Positions 44,523 through 54,324 are shown, counted from the first letter of the stretch. The stretch: 64,000 nucleotides of DNA from Paraburkholderia agricolaris (GCF_009455635.1 NZ_QPER01000002.1:1550001-1614000), one strand, 5' to 3'. Translations and numbers: made by a program. Notes: a model not told the origin generated them from the letters alone.

Positions 44523-45656
44523 ATGGATAGCTTCTACACCGAAGAGCAGCGGATGATCCGCGACGCCGCGCGCGACTTCGCCACTGAGCGCCTCGCGCCG
44601 CACGCCGCCCAATGGGATCGGGACGCCTTGCTGCCGGCGGAAGTGGTGGCACAAATGGGCGAGCTGGGTTTTCTCGGCATGATCGTGCCGTCCGAGTGGG
44701 GCGGCTCCTATACCGACTACGTGGCCTATGCGCTCGCGATCGAAGAGATCGCCGCGGGCTGCGCCTCCTGCGCCACGCTGATGAGCGTGCACAACTCGGT
44801 CGGCTGCGGGCCGATCCTGAACTTCGGCACCGACGCGCAAAAGAACCGCTATCTGAAGGACCTGGCCAGTGGACGCACCATCGGCGCGTTCTGCCTGACC
44901 GAGCCGCAAGCCGGCTCCGAGGCGAACAATCTGCGCACCCGCGCCGTGCTCAGCGACGGCAAATGGGTGCTCAACGGTAACAAGCAGTTCGTGACCAACG
45001 GGTCGCGCGCCAACGTTGCGATCGTGTTTGCCGTCACCGATCCTGAGCGCGGCAAGCGTGGCTTGTCGGCCTTCATCGTGCCGACCGATACGCCGGGCTT
45101 CAACGTCGGCAAGCCCGAACACAAGCTCGGGATTCGCGCTTCGGATACCTGCCCCATCTCGCTCGACGATTGCGCGGTGCCCGAGGCCAATCTGCTCGGT
45201 GAACCGGGCGAAGGCCTGCGCATCGCGTTGTCGAATCTAGAGGGCGGCCGTATCGGTATCGCGGCGCAGGCGGTCGGCATCGCGCGTGCCGCGTTCGACG
45301 CCGCGCGCCGCTACGCGAGCGAACGTGTCCAGTTCGGCAAGGCGCTGAAGGACCACCAGACTATCGCCAACATGCTCGCCGACATGACCACGCGCCTGAA
45401 CGCCGCGCGTCTGCTCGTGCACCATGCGGCGCGGCTGCGCACGGAAGGTTTGCCGTGTTTGTCGGAGGCATCGCAGGCCAAGCTGTTCGCGTCGGAAATC
45501 GCCGAGGATGTGTGCTCGAAGGCGATCCAGATTCATGGCGGGTATGGCTATCTCGAGGACTACGCCGTGGAACGCCACTATCGCGACGCCCGCATCACGC
45601 AGATTTACGAAGGAACCAGCGAAGTGCAGCGGATGGTTATCGCGCGCCAGGTTTAA
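44523..45656 (+). CDS. Acyl-CoA dehydrogenase (isobutyryl-CoA dehydrogenase-like)
   Basis: FAD enzyme of 377 residues that oxidises an acyl-CoA. Family signatures are [35 protein letters not shown], and [20 protein letters not shown]; the catalytic Glu lies in [19 protein letters not shown]. From its place at the head of the mmsAB operon, isobutyryl-CoA is the likely substrate (valine route). The acyl-CoA ligase follows after 144 bases. Confidence 0.9.
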   Translation: MDSFYTEEQRMIRDAARDFATERLAPHAAQWDRDALLPAEVVAQMGELGFLGMIVPSEWGGSYTDYVAYALAIEEIAAGCASCATLMSVHNSVGCGPILNFGTDAQKNRYLKDLASGRTIGAFCLTEPQAGSEANNLRTRAVLSDGKWVLNGNKQFVTNGSRANVAIVFAVTDPERGKRGLSAFIVPTDTPGFNVGKPEHKLGIRASDTCPISLDDCAVPEANLLGEPGEGLRIALSNLEGGRIGIAAQAVGIARAAFDAARRYASERVQFGKALKDHQTIANMLADMTTRLNAARLLVHHAARLRTEGLPCLSEASQAKLFASEIAEDVCSKAIQIHGGYGYLEDYAVERHYRDARITQIYEGTSEVQRMVIARQV

Positions 45657-45800
45657 ACGCGAAGCAAACGGCGTTTGAGCGCAAAATAGCCTGAAAGCAG
45701 GGCAAAAAGCAGAAGCTAAAAGCAGAGCGCATAGCGCGCCATCAGCATGGGATCGGACGAGGCGCCAAAGCGCTGACGCCGGTCGACAATGGAGACGACG

Positions 45801-47492
45801 ATGACTGTAGCGAAGGGTTTTCTCGAAGCGCGTGACCTGTTATTGCGCCATCGAACCGACTACGACCGCGCTTACCGCGAATTCGCGTGGCCGGCGCCAG
45901 GCGAGTTCAACTGGGCGCTCGACTACTTCGACGTGATCGCGCGAGACAACGACAACCCGGCGCTATGGATCGTCGACGATCTGGCCAGTAACGGCTTGCG
46001 GCTCTCCTACGCGCAAATGTCGGAACGCTCGTCGCGCATGGCGAACTTCCTGCGCGGTCTCGGCGTGGGGCGCGGCGACCGCCTGTTGCTGATGCTGCCG
46101 AATCGCGTCGAACTGTGGGACGTGATGCTTGCAGCCATGAAGCTCGGCGCGATCGTGTTGCCGGCCACCACCCAGCTTTCCGCCGACGACGTGCGCGATC
46201 GCGTGCAGATCGGCGGCGCGCAGTTCGTGGTGGTCGATAGCGCGGAACTTGCCAAGTTCGATGCACTCGACGTGCCGCTTACCCGCATCTCGGTCGGTAC
46301 GCCGCGCGACGGCTGGATCGACGTTGCCGCCGCCTATGATGCATCGCCGCAATTCACGCCGGAAGGCGTCACGCGCTCCACCGATCCGCTGCTGCTGTAC
46401 TTCACGTCGGGCACCACCTCCAAACCGAAGCTGGTCGAGCACACGCACCAGAGTTACCCGATCGGCCATCTGTCGACGATGTACTGGATCGGTCTGCAGC
46501 CGAACGACATCCACTGGAACATCAGTTCGCCGGGCTGGGCCAAGCACGCGTGGAGTTGCTTCTACGCACCGTGGAATGCGCAGGCCTGTGTGTTCGTCTA
46601 CAACTTTCCGCGCTTCGTGCCGAAAGACACGCTCGACGTGCTGGTGCGTTTCAACGTCACCACGCTGTGCGCGCCGCCCACGGTCTGGCGCATGCTGGTG
46701 CAGGAACATCTCACCGACTATCCGGTGAAGCTGCGCGAGATCGTCGGCGCGGGCGAGCCGTTGAATCCGGAGATCATCGAACGCGTCAGGCATGCGTGGG
46801 GAATCACGATTCGCGACGGTTTCGGCCAGACCGAAACCACCTGCCAGATCGGCAACCCGCCGGGTCAGCCAGTGGTGTCGGGATCGATGGGCCGGCCGCT
46901 GCCGGGCTACCGGATCGAACTCCTCGATGCCGACGATCAGCCCGTCACTGAAGGTGAAATCTCGCTGCCGCTCGCCGAACGTCCGCTCGGTTTGATGACC
47001 GGTTATGCGAACAACGCCAACGCCACCGCGCAAGCCATGCGCAACGGTTTCTACCATACGTCCGACGTCGCGTTGCGCCGCGATGACGGTTACTACGTGT
47101 ACGTCGGCCGCGCCGATGACGTCTTCAAATCGTCCGACTACCGGCTCAGCCCGTTCGAACTCGAAAGCGTGCTGATCGAGCACGAAGCGATCGGCGAAGC
47201 CGCCGTGGTGCCGAGTGCCGACGCGCTGCGCCTGTCCGTGCCCAAAGCGTTCGTTACCGTGCGTCAGGGCTATGAAGCCGGCCCCGAACTCGCGCGCGCG
47301 GTGTTCGCGTTCTCACGCGAAAAGCTTGCGCCGTACAAGCGGATTCGCCGTCTGCAATTCAGCGAGTTACCGAAAACCATCTCCGGCAAGATCCGCCGCG
47401 TCGAATTGCGACGCCGCGAAATGGAGCGCGAAAGCGAGCCCGCGCGCCTGCCCGGCGAGTACTGGGAAGAGGATTTCCCGGATCTGCGTTGA
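45801..47492 (+). CDS. AMP-dependent acyl-CoA synthetase (medium-chain type)
   Basis: A 563-residue adenylate-forming ligase that makes an acyl-CoA from a free acid. The AMP P-loop is LYFTSGTTSKPKLVEHTH (a Ser where Gly is usual), then RDGFGQTETTCQIGNPPGQP, the hinge region YVGRADDVFKSSDYRLSPFE and the C-terminal catalytic Lys in LPKTISGKIRR. ATG 45801 has GGAG six bases upstream; ATG 45789 is also open. In this operon it would activate isobutyrate or a related short branched acid. Confidence 0.9.
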   Translation: MTVAKGFLEARDLLLRHRTDYDRAYREFAWPAPGEFNWALDYFDVIARDNDNPALWIVDDLASNGLRLSYAQMSERSSRMANFLRGLGVGRGDRLLLMLPNRVELWDVMLAAMKLGAIVLPATTQLSADDVRDRVQIGGAQFVVVDSAELAKFDALDVPLTRISVGTPRDGWIDVAAAYDASPQFTPEGVTRSTDPLLLYFTSGTTSKPKLVEHTHQSYPIGHLSTMYWIGLQPNDIHWNISSPGWAKHAWSCFYAPWNAQACVFVYNFPRFVPKDTLDVLVRFNVTTLCAPPTVWRMLVQEHLTDYPVKLREIVGAGEPLNPEIIERVRHAWGITIRDGFGQTETTCQIGNPPGQPVVSGSMGRPLPGYRIELLDADDQPVTEGEISLPLAERPLGLMTGYANNANATAQAMRNGFYHTSDVALRRDDGYYVYVGRADDVFKSSDYRLSPFELESVLIEHEAIGEAAVVPSADALRLSVPKAFVTVRQGYEAGPELARAVFAFSREKLAPYKRIRRLQFSELPKTISGKIRRVELRRREMERESEPARLPGEYWEEDFPDLR

Positions 47493-47573
47493 TTTTTTGT
47501 TCCCAGTCACAGTTTGGCCCTTACAGGGCCACCGATACGGCCAGCGATACGGCCACTGCACAGGAGTTCCAGC

Positions 47574-49091
47574 ATGAACACAATTGCTTCGAACCAGGTC
47601 CCCACCGTCAAGCTGCTGATCAACGGCGAGTTCGTCGAATCCAAAACCACCGAGTGGCGCGATATCGTCAATCCGGCCACGCAAGAGGTGCTCGCCCGCG
47701 TGCCGTTCGCCACAGCGAATGAAGTGAACGAAGCGATCCAGTCGGCGCACACCGCGTTCAGGACGTGGAAGGACACGCCGGTCGGCGCGCGCATGCGCAT
47801 CATGCTGAAGTTCCAGGCGCTGATTCGCGAGCACTCGCCGCGTATCGCGAAGACTTTGAGCGCCGAGCAGGGCAAGACGATTCCCGACGCGGAAGGCGAT
47901 ATCTTCCGCGGGCTTGAAGTGGTCGAGCACGCCTGCTCGATCGGCACCTTGCAGCAGGGCGAATTCGCCGAGAACGTCGCAGGCGGTGTGGATACCTACA
48001 CGTTGCGCCAGCCGATCGGCGTATGCGCCGGCATCACGCCGTTCAATTTCCCCGCGATGATCCCGTTGTGGATGTTCCCGATGGCGATCGTCTGCGGCAA
48101 TACATTCGTGCTGAAGCCTTCCGAGCAGGATCCGTTGTCGACGATGCAACTGGTCGAACTGGCGCTTGAAGCCGGCGTGCCGAAGGGCGTGCTGAATGTG
48201 GTGCACGGCGGCAAGGACGTAGTCGACGCACTCTGCACGCACGATCTGGTGAAAGCGATTTCCTTCGTCGGTTCGACAGCGGTGGGCACGCATGTTTATC
48301 GCCTTGGCAGCGAACACGGCAAACGCGTGCAATCGATGATGGGCGCGAAGAACCACGCGGTGGTGCTGCCCGATGCAAATCGCGAGCAGACCTTGAACGC
48401 GCTGGCCGGCGCAGGGTTTGGCGCGGCGGGACAGCGTTGCATGGCGACTTCGGTGGTCGTGCTGGTCGGCGCGGCGCAGCAATGGCTGCCCGATCTCGTC
48501 GCGAAGGCGAAGACGCTGAAGGTCAACGCGGGTAGCGAGCCGAATACGGACATCGGCCCGGTGGTGTCGCGCACCGCGAAGCAGCGCATTCTCGGCCTGA
48601 TCGAACAGGGTGTGAAAGAGGGCGCGACGCTCGCGCTCGACGGCCGCGACGTTAAGGTGCCGGGCTATGATCAAGGCAACTTTATCGGCCCGACGGTCTT
48701 CACCGATGTCACCACCGACATGGAGATCTACCGCCAGGAAATTTTCGGTCCGGTGCTGGTGGTGCTGAATGCCGCGACGCTCGACGACGCGATCGCGCTC
48801 GTTAACCGCAATCCGTTCGGCAACGGCGTGGGTCTCTTCACGCAAAGCGGCGCGGCGGCGCGCAAATTCCAGAGCGAGATCGATATCGGCCAGGTCGGCA
48901 TCAACATTCCGATTCCGGTGCCGGTGCCGTTCTTCAGCTTTACCGGCTCGCGCGGCTCGAAACTCGGCGACCTCGGGCCGTACGGCAAACAGGTCGTGCA
49001 GTTCTACACGCAGACCAAAACCGTCACCGCGCGCTGGTTCGACGACAACACCGTCAACGACGGCGTCAACACGACCATCAGTTTGCGCTGA
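47574..49091 (+). CDS. mmsA: Methylmalonate-semialdehyde dehydrogenase (CoA-acylating)
   Basis: A 505-residue aldehyde dehydrogenase that converts methylmalonate semialdehyde to propionyl-CoA with CO2 loss, the last step of valine breakdown. Marks: ADEQ-like SAEQGKTIPDAEGD, NFPAMIPLWMFPMAIVCGNT, SFVGSTAVGTHVYRLGSEHG, and the catalytic Cys in AAGQRCMATSVVVLVG. The upstream leader holds a short tandem repeat (GGCCASCGATAC twice, near 47527-47551). Confidence 0.94.
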   Translation: MNTIASNQVPTVKLLINGEFVESKTTEWRDIVNPATQEVLARVPFATANEVNEAIQSAHTAFRTWKDTPVGARMRIMLKFQALIREHSPRIAKTLSAEQGKTIPDAEGDIFRGLEVVEHACSIGTLQQGEFAENVAGGVDTYTLRQPIGVCAGITPFNFPAMIPLWMFPMAIVCGNTFVLKPSEQDPLSTMQLVELALEAGVPKGVLNVVHGGKDVVDALCTHDLVKAISFVGSTAVGTHVYRLGSEHGKRVQSMMGAKNHAVVLPDANREQTLNALAGAGFGAAGQRCMATSVVVLVGAAQQWLPDLVAKAKTLKVNAGSEPNTDIGPVVSRTAKQRILGLIEQGVKEGATLALDGRDVKVPGYDQGNFIGPTVFTDVTTDMEIYRQEIFGPVLVVLNAATLDDAIALVNRNPFGNGVGLFTQSGAAARKFQSEIDIGQVGINIPIPVPVPFFSFTGSRGSKLGDLGPYGKQVVQFYTQTKTVTARWFDDNTVNDGVNTTISLR

Positions 49092-49118
49092 GCCATTCAG
49101 TCTAGTGGAGATAACACC

Positions 49119-50042
49119 ATGAAAATAGGCTTTATCGGACTCGGCAACATGGGCGCGCCGATGGCGCTCAACCTGCTCAAGGCGGGTCACACGGTCAAGG
49201 TATTCGACCTCAACGCGCAAGCGGTGCAGGCGCTCGTCGAAGCGGGCGCCAGCGCGGCAGCTTCGCCGAAAGCGGCGGTGACCGACGTCGAATCTGTGAT
49301 TACGATGCTGCCCGCGGCCGCGCACGTGCGTAGCGTGCTGAGCGCGGATGACGGCGTGCTCGCCGGTATCGCGAAAGGCGTGCCGATCATCGATTCGAGC
49401 ACCATCGACCCGGCCAGCGTGAAGGCGTTTGCCGAACTGGCCGCGCAACGCGGCAACACCTTCGTCGATGCGCCCGTTTCGGGCGGCACCGGCGGCGCGG
49501 CAGCGGGCACGCTGACCTTCATGGTGGGCGGCAGCGCGAGCGCGTATGAGCAGGTCAAGCCGGTGTTGTCGGCGATGGGCAAGAACATCGTGCATTGCGG
49601 CGACACGGGCACCGGCCAGGTCGCGAAGATCTGCAACAACCTCGTGCTCGGCATCACCATGGCCGGCGTGGCCGAGGCGATGTCGCTGGGCGAGGCGCTC
49701 GGCATCGACACGAAGGTGCTGGGTGGCATCATCAATACCTCGACGGGCCGCTGCTGGAGTTCGGACACCTATAACCCGATGCCCGGCGTGATCGAAACCG
49801 CGCCGTCCACGCGCGGTTATACCGGCGGCTTCGGCACCGATCTGATGCTCAAGGACCTGGGGCTTGCCACCGACGCCGCGAAATTCGCGCGTCAACCGGT
49901 GTATCTCGGCGCGTTGGCGCAACAGCTTTATCAGACGATGAGCACGAAGGGCGCGGGACGGCTGGACTTTTCCGCGGTGATCAAGCTCTACCGCGACGAC
50001 AGCAAAGACGGCAAAGACGGTAAGAGCAGGGACGCGTCATGA
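49119..50042 (+). CDS. mmsB: 3-hydroxyisobutyrate dehydrogenase
   Basis: NAD-dependent enzyme of 307 residues that oxidises 3-hydroxyisobutyrate to methylmalonate semialdehyde. The Rossmann motif is IGFIGLGNMGAPMALNLLKA, the substrate motif DAPVSGGTGGAAAGTLTFMV, and the catalytic Lys is in GQVAKICNNLVLG. mmsA lies 27 bases upstream and the enoyl-CoA hydratase ATG overlaps its stop by 4 bases. Confidence 0.94.
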   Translation: MKIGFIGLGNMGAPMALNLLKAGHTVKVFDLNAQAVQALVEAGASAAASPKAAVTDVESVITMLPAAAHVRSVLSADDGVLAGIAKGVPIIDSSTIDPASVKAFAELAAQRGNTFVDAPVSGGTGGAAAGTLTFMVGGSASAYEQVKPVLSAMGKNIVHCGDTGTGQVAKICNNLVLGITMAGVAEAMSLGEALGIDTKVLGGIINTSTGRCWSSDTYNPMPGVIETAPSTRGYTGGFGTDLMLKDLGLATDAAKFARQPVYLGALAQQLYQTMSTKGAGRLDFSAVIKLYRDDSKDGKDGKSRDAS

Positions 50043-50875
50043 TCGAACTCGACTACGCCCACGACGGCGCCGTCGCGCTGCTGACGCTCAAGCGGCCACC
50101 CGCGAACGCATTCACGCCGGATGGCTTGCTGATGTTGCAGCAGACCGTCGAGCGTCTGAACGGCGAAGCGCGCGTGCGGGCCATCGTGATAACCGGCGAC
50201 GGCCCCAAGTTCTTCAGCGCGGGCGCCGATCTGAACACGTTCGCCGACGGCAATCGCGAGATCGCACGCACAGCGGCGACGCGCTTCGGCACGGCGTTCG
50301 AAACCTTGCAGAACGCGCGGCCGGTGGTGATCGCGGCGATCAACGGTTATGCAATGGGCGGTGGGCTCGAATGCGCGCTGGCCTGCGATATCCGCATCGC
50401 CGAGCAACACGCGGTGATGGCGCTGCCCGAAACGGCGGTGGGCCTGCTGCCCTGCGGCTGCGGCACGCAGACGTTGCCGTGGCTGGTCGGCGAAGGCTGG
50501 GCCAAGCGGATGATCCTGACCGGCGAGCGGGTGGATGCGGCGAGCGCCTTGCGTATCGGCCTCGTCGAAGAAGTGGTGGAAAAGGGCGCTGCACGCGAGG
50601 CCGCGCTGACCATGGCCGCGCGTGTCGCGACCTTGAGCCCGCAGGCGGTCGGCTTCAGCAAGACGCTGATTCATCAGGGCCGCAACGGCGTGCCGCGCGC
50701 TGCGGCGCTCGCGGTGGAGCGGGAACGCTTTGTCGATCTGTTCGACGGCGCCGATCAGCGTGAAGGCGTCAATGCGTTTCTCGAGAAACGCGCGCCACGC
50801 TGGCAGGTGACGAAGGCCGAGCCCGCAGGGCAGGTCCAACCGGCCGCCAACGTCGAGCAGGAGCCCCGTCGATGA
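50039..50875 (+). CDS. Enoyl-CoA hydratase
   Basis: A 278-residue crotonase-fold hydratase. Oxyanion-hole and active-site segments are PKFFSAGADLNTFADG, INGYAMGGGLECALACDIRI and LPETAVGLLPCGCGTQTLP, with the catalytic Glu at ALPET. It would hydrate methacrylyl-CoA to 3-hydroxyisobutyryl-CoA in this operon. Overlaps mmsB and the next gene by 4 bases on each side. Confidence 0.9.
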   Translation: MIELDYAHDGAVALLTLKRPPANAFTPDGLLMLQQTVERLNGEARVRAIVITGDGPKFFSAGADLNTFADGNREIARTAATRFGTAFETLQNARPVVIAAINGYAMGGGLECALACDIRIAEQHAVMALPETAVGLLPCGCGTQTLPWLVGEGWAKRMILTGERVDAASALRIGLVEEVVEKGAAREAALTMAARVATLSPQAVGFSKTLIHQGRNGVPRAAALAVERERFVDLFDGADQREGVNAFLEKRAPRWQVTKAEPAGQVQPAANVEQEPRR

Positions 50876-52020
50876 GCGCCTTGCAGAGCGTCGCAACCGA
50901 TCCGAGCGCGGAAGCGGAGCGCGAGATTCTGTTTCGCGTGGTCAACCGTGTGGCGATCATTACGCTGAACCGGCCTGCCGCGCTCAATGCGCTGTCGCAT
51001 GCAATGGTGCGCGAGCTTGCCGTACTGGTCGAACATTGCCGTACCGATGACGGCATCGTTGCCCTCGTGCTGAAAGGCGCGGGCGCCAAAGGTTTTTGCG
51101 CCGGCGGCGACGTGCGCGAGGTGCACCGGCTCGCGAAGAATGGCGATAGCCGGTGGCTGGCGTTTTTCGTCGACGAATACCGGCTCGACTACGCGCTGCA
51201 CCGGTTTCCGAAGCCGGTGGTCGCCTTGCTCGACGGTATTTCGATGGGCGGCGGCATGGGGCTCGGCCAGGGGGCGCGGCTGCGCATTGTCACGGAGCGC
51301 AGCAAGGTCGCGATGCCGGAGACGCGCATCGGCTTCCTGCCTGACGTTGGCGCCACGCGGTTTCTGAGCGTGATGCCGGCGGAGGTCGAACTTTACGTCG
51401 GGCTCACCGGTGCGACCTTATCCGGCGCCGATGCGCTGCGCCTGCAACTCGCGGATCTGTGCGTGCCGGCCGATTGGCTTGCGACATTCGAAGAGCGCCT
51501 GCAGCGCATGCCGCACGCGGGGGACCTGATGGGTGCGTTGCGCGGCGTGTTCGAGCCGCCGTGCAATATCATTCCCCACGCTGCATTGGGACCCTTTACC
51601 CAACTGATCCTGAGGCATTTCGACCGGCGTTCGAGCGTCGAGCGGATTGTCGCGACGTTGCGCCACGATCTGGAGCGCGAGCCGCCGCGCGAGGTGAGGC
51701 AGTGGCTGCAGTCTACTTACGACGCGATGGTCGGGCATTCGCCCACGATGCTGTATGTCGCGCGCGAGGCATTGCTGCGCGGCCGGCAGATGAGCCTGGC
51801 GGAGTGCTTCCGGATGGAACTGGGCATCGTCAAGCGGGTGATCGAGGAAGGCGATTTCTGCGAAGGCGTGCGGGCCCACTTGATCGACAAGGATCGCAAG
51901 AGCCGCTGGGCGCCCGCGACACTCGCGGAAGTGCGGCCGGAACGGGTCAGGCATTTTCTGGCTTCGCCGTGGAAGCGGGAAACGCATCCGTTGGCTGCTT
52001 TGGGGGCGGAAGAGGGCTGA
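50872..52020 (+). CDS. 3-hydroxyisobutyryl-CoA hydrolase (crotonase fold)
   Basis: A 382-residue crotonase member longer than the hydratase before it, with the HIBCH pattern: LKGAGAKGFCAGGDVREVHR, MGGGMGLGQGARLRIVTERS, MPETRIGFLPDVGATRFLSV, and a long C-terminal helical part ending EVRPERVRHFLASPWKRET. It hydrolyses 3-hydroxyisobutyryl-CoA to the free acid that MmsB uses. Last gene of the operon; a hairpin terminator follows its stop. Confidence 0.9.
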   Translation: MSALQSVATDPSAEAEREILFRVVNRVAIITLNRPAALNALSHAMVRELAVLVEHCRTDDGIVALVLKGAGAKGFCAGGDVREVHRLAKNGDSRWLAFFVDEYRLDYALHRFPKPVVALLDGISMGGGMGLGQGARLRIVTERSKVAMPETRIGFLPDVGATRFLSVMPAEVELYVGLTGATLSGADALRLQLADLCVPADWLATFEERLQRMPHAGDLMGALRGVFEPPCNIIPHAALGPFTQLILRHFDRRSSVERIVATLRHDLEREPPREVRQWLQSTYDAMVGHSPTMLYVAREALLRGRQMSLAECFRMELGIVKRVIEEGDFCEGVRAHLIDKDRKSRWAPATLAEVRPERVRHFLASPWKRETHPLAALGAEEG

Positions 52021-52025
52021 AGTCC

Positions 52026-52090
52026 AACGCCCGCGGTAACCAGCACCCGCCACGCCTGCCACGCCGCATGCGGCGACGGCGGGCGTTTTT
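52026..52090 (+). terminator. Terminator of the valine/isobutyrate operon
   Basis: AACGCCCGC (52026-52034) pairs with GCGGGCGTT (52079-52087) and is followed by a T run (52086-52090). An inner palindrome CGCCGCATGCGGCG (52062-52075) forms a second stem within the loop. Confidence 0.7.
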
Positions 52091-52103
52091 GCTGCCTGCC
52101 CCC

Positions 52104-52139
52104 TGCACCTGGTGCAAGTGCACCAGCAAGCCTGGTGCA
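52104..52139. promoter_or_regulatory. TGCACC/GGTGCA dyads upstream of the PAS-LuxR gene
   Basis: TGCACC-T-GGTGCA at 52104-52116 is directly followed by TGCACC-N9-GGTGCA at 52119-52139. The second form is repeated at 53947-53967 after the gene. The pair lies about 80-115 bases before the regulator ATG. Confidence 0.6.
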
Positions 52140-52220
52140 TTGACCATTGGCGCCGCAGCGCGATTTGGGCGATTCTGCAGTCTCGACAGGCTCTCGCGTG
52201 CTTTCCGCGCGCCCACAATA

Positions 52221-53810
52221 ATGACTGCAACACCCTCCGCCGCGCCCGCTCCACCGCTGTCGACCGACGCTTTGGACGACACCCCGCCGCCAGCCGACGA
52301 CAAGGTACTGCGTAGCCAGACCGACCGCCGCCAGTTGCAGCAGATCATCACGGGGTTGACCGAGGGCGTGATCCTCGTCGAACCGGACCAGACCATCGTC
52401 TGGGCCAATCAGGCCGCGCTGCAGATGCACGGCATCACCGAAGTCGCCCAACTGGGCGCGGACGTCACCGAATACCGCGAGCGCTTCCGGCTGCGTTACC
52501 GCAACAATCACCCCCTGCCGGAAGGCGGCTATCCGATCGAACGGGTGGTGGCGGGCGAGTGTTTCAGCGACGTGGTGGTCGAGGTTTTCCCCGCGCATGA
52601 CGATGAAGTGAACTGGGTGCATCGCGTGCGCAGCCTCGTGCTGACCAATGCCCGCGGCGAGCCCGACTGCCTTGCCCTGATCCTGCACGATGCAAGCGAA
52701 TGGGCGAGCGCCGAAAAGCGTTTCGAAAAGACCTTCAACGCCAACCCCGCGCCGGCGGTTATCTGCCGTCTCAGCGATCAGCGCTACATCAAGGTCAATC
52801 AGGGATTTCTGGAAATGACCGGCTACGTGCGCGAAGACGTCATAGGCCGCTCGGTGTACGAACTCGACGTGTTCGAAGGCGCGGAGAAGCGCGAACTTGC
52901 GATCGAGCGGCTCAGCGAAGGCGCGACGATTCCGCAGATGGAGGCGCTGTTGCGCCTGCCAGAAGGCGGCAACAAGTTCGTGGTGGTGGCGGGACAGCCG
53001 ATCGACATTGGCGAAGAAGCGTGCATGTTGTTCACTTTCATGGATCTCGAACCACGCAAACGCGCCGAGAGCGCGCTGCGGCAGAGCGAGGAACGCTTCG
53101 CAAAGTCGTTCCGGATGACGCCGGTGCCTACCGCGCTGTTTGTCGCCGGCGACTACATGACGCTCGATATCAACGATGCCTTTACCGCGACCACCGGCTT
53201 TTCCTCCGAAGAACTGCTGGGCAAGCCGCTGGACCAGAGCGGACTGTGGAACGGCGACGCCTGCGAGCGGATCGGCGCGGCGTTGCGGGAGTCGGGCAGC
53301 CTGCGCAACGTCGAATTCCAGGTGAACAATCACGCGGGCGACGGGCTGAACTGTCTCGTGTCGGCTGAAGCGGTCAGCATTCACGGCAAGGATTGCGTGC
53401 TGATGACCTTGCTCGACATCACAGAGCGCAAGCGTTCCGAAATGGAACTGGTGACGGCGATCGAGACCGTCATGCAGGACGCCTCCTGGTTCAGCCAGAC
53501 GCTGATCGAAAAACTGGTCAACGTGCGGCGCGCGAACGCGCCCGACGCCGGCGGCCATCTCGCCGACCTGACCGCGCGTGAGCGGGATGTGTTCTCCTGT
53601 TTGTGCGCGGGTCTCGCCGACAAGGAAATCGCCAGAGAGCTGGGGCTCGCGCCGAACACGGTACGCAACCATGTCGCCACGATCTACGCGAAGCTGGATG
53701 TACATAGCCGGGGCGAGGCGATAGTGTGGGCGCAAAGCCGCGGCCACTTCGGCCTCGCGCCTGCCAAAGCCGCCAAAGTGCCGCGCCGTAAGGGTTCGAA
53801 GACGGCTTAG
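52221..53810 (+). CDS. PAS-domain LuxR-type transcriptional regulator
   Basis: A cytoplasmic 529-residue regulator with PAS modules near residues 35-155 (LTEGVILVEPDQTIVWANQA), 165-290 (NPAPAVICRLSDQRYIKVNQ) and 290-410 (FRMTPVPTALFVAGDYMTLD), a helical linker, and a C-terminal LuxR/FixJ helix-turn-helix (LTARERDVFSCLCAGLADKE; LGLAPNTVRNHVATIYAKLD). There is no receiver domain and no kinase, so PAS ligand or redox sensing may act directly. The open frame extends far upstream into the hydrolase gene in another frame; ATG 52221 begins a proline-rich head and is preferred. Matching dyads flank the gene on both sides. Confidence 0.9.
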   Translation: MTATPSAAPAPPLSTDALDDTPPPADDKVLRSQTDRRQLQQIITGLTEGVILVEPDQTIVWANQAALQMHGITEVAQLGADVTEYRERFRLRYRNNHPLPEGGYPIERVVAGECFSDVVVEVFPAHDDEVNWVHRVRSLVLTNARGEPDCLALILHDASEWASAEKRFEKTFNANPAPAVICRLSDQRYIKVNQGFLEMTGYVREDVIGRSVYELDVFEGAEKRELAIERLSEGATIPQMEALLRLPEGGNKFVVVAGQPIDIGEEACMLFTFMDLEPRKRAESALRQSEERFAKSFRMTPVPTALFVAGDYMTLDINDAFTATTGFSSEELLGKPLDQSGLWNGDACERIGAALRESGSLRNVEFQVNNHAGDGLNCLVSAEAVSIHGKDCVLMTLLDITERKRSEMELVTAIETVMQDASWFSQTLIEKLVNVRRANAPDAGGHLADLTARERDVFSCLCAGLADKEIARELGLAPNTVRNHVATIYAKLDVHSRGEAIVWAQSRGHFGLAPAKAAKVPRRKGSKTA

Positions 53811-53946
53811 GCGCATTTCTATTGCGCTTCACCCACAGGCGACGTGACCGGGAACGAGGCGTGCTACACAGGTGCGTCTGCGCCGTCGCGGGATGAAGCG
53901 GCGCAGATCGGCTCGCGGGTTCAGGCGCGCGGGCATGCGGTTCAAA

Positions 53947-53967
53947 TGCACCAGGCGATCCGGTGCA
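53947..53967. promoter_or_regulatory. TGCACC-N9-GGTGCA dyad upstream of the csbD genes
   Basis: Same 21-base layout as 52119-52139, with the extended right end GGTGCATT also shared. It lies 137 bases after the PAS-LuxR stop and about 140 bases before the first CsbD start, so it could bring that pair under the PAS-LuxR regulator. Confidence 0.55.
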
Positions 53968-54104
53968 TTCGCGCCTGTCGGCAGATGCGGTGAAGCTGGA
54001 CAATGAGATCCTGCGTCGAGTGTTCGTGGGCAAGCGCTCAGGCTTTTCTGACGCGAGGTGCTCGACGTCTTTGGTGCACAACCCAATCTTTCAAGGAAAT
54101 CGTC

Positions 54105-54287
54105 ATGGACAAGAATCGTGTCGAAGGTGCGGCGAAACAGGTCAAGGGCTCCGTCAAGGAAGCGATTGGCAAGGTCACCGGCAACCGGACGACCCAGGCC
54201 GAGGGCGCGGCCGAAAAACTGGCCGGCAAGGTGCAGTCGAAAGTCGGCGAAGCTGCGGACGCGATCCGTGAGCGCGTGAAGAAGTAA
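54105..54287 (+). CDS. CsbD-family stress protein
   Basis: A 60-residue CsbD protein: MDKNRVEGAAKQVKGSVKEA followed by the repeated GNRTTQAEGAAEKLAGKVQS, with the basic end RERVKK. CsbD-like proteins are highly abundant small proteins induced in general stress; their molecular role is unclear. AAGGA precedes the ATG by 8 bases. A CG-rich hairpin separates it from the second CsbD gene. Confidence 0.9.
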   Translation: MDKNRVEGAAKQVKGSVKEAIGKVTGNRTTQAEGAAEKLAGKVQSKVGEAADAIRERVKK

Positions 54288-54306
54288 CCCGGCAACAACC
54301 GTAAAG

Positions 54307-54324
54307 CGCCCGCTGCGGCGGGCG
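54307..54324 (+). terminator. GC-rich hairpin between the two CsbD genes
   Basis: CGCCCGC (54307-54313) pairs perfectly with GCGGGCG (54318-54324) over a four-base loop. No T run follows, so it may attenuate or stabilise the mRNA and not fully terminate. Confidence 0.5.

Noticed and set aside
47367..49922. 851-codon open frame on the - strand across mmsA and mmsB
   Set aside because: It lies opposite two well-recognised enzymes in high-GC DNA; its product is rich in Arg, His and Asp with no family motif, as is typical of the strand opposite a real gene.
51459..52220. Upstream extension of the PAS-LuxR frame into the hydrolase gene
   Set aside because: It would overlap the HIBCH gene in another frame and cross the operon terminator; the residues are not protein-like.
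51717..53816. 699-codon open frame on the - strand over the PAS-LuxR gene
   Set aside because: The + strand encodes recognisable PAS and LuxR domains; the reverse product shows none.
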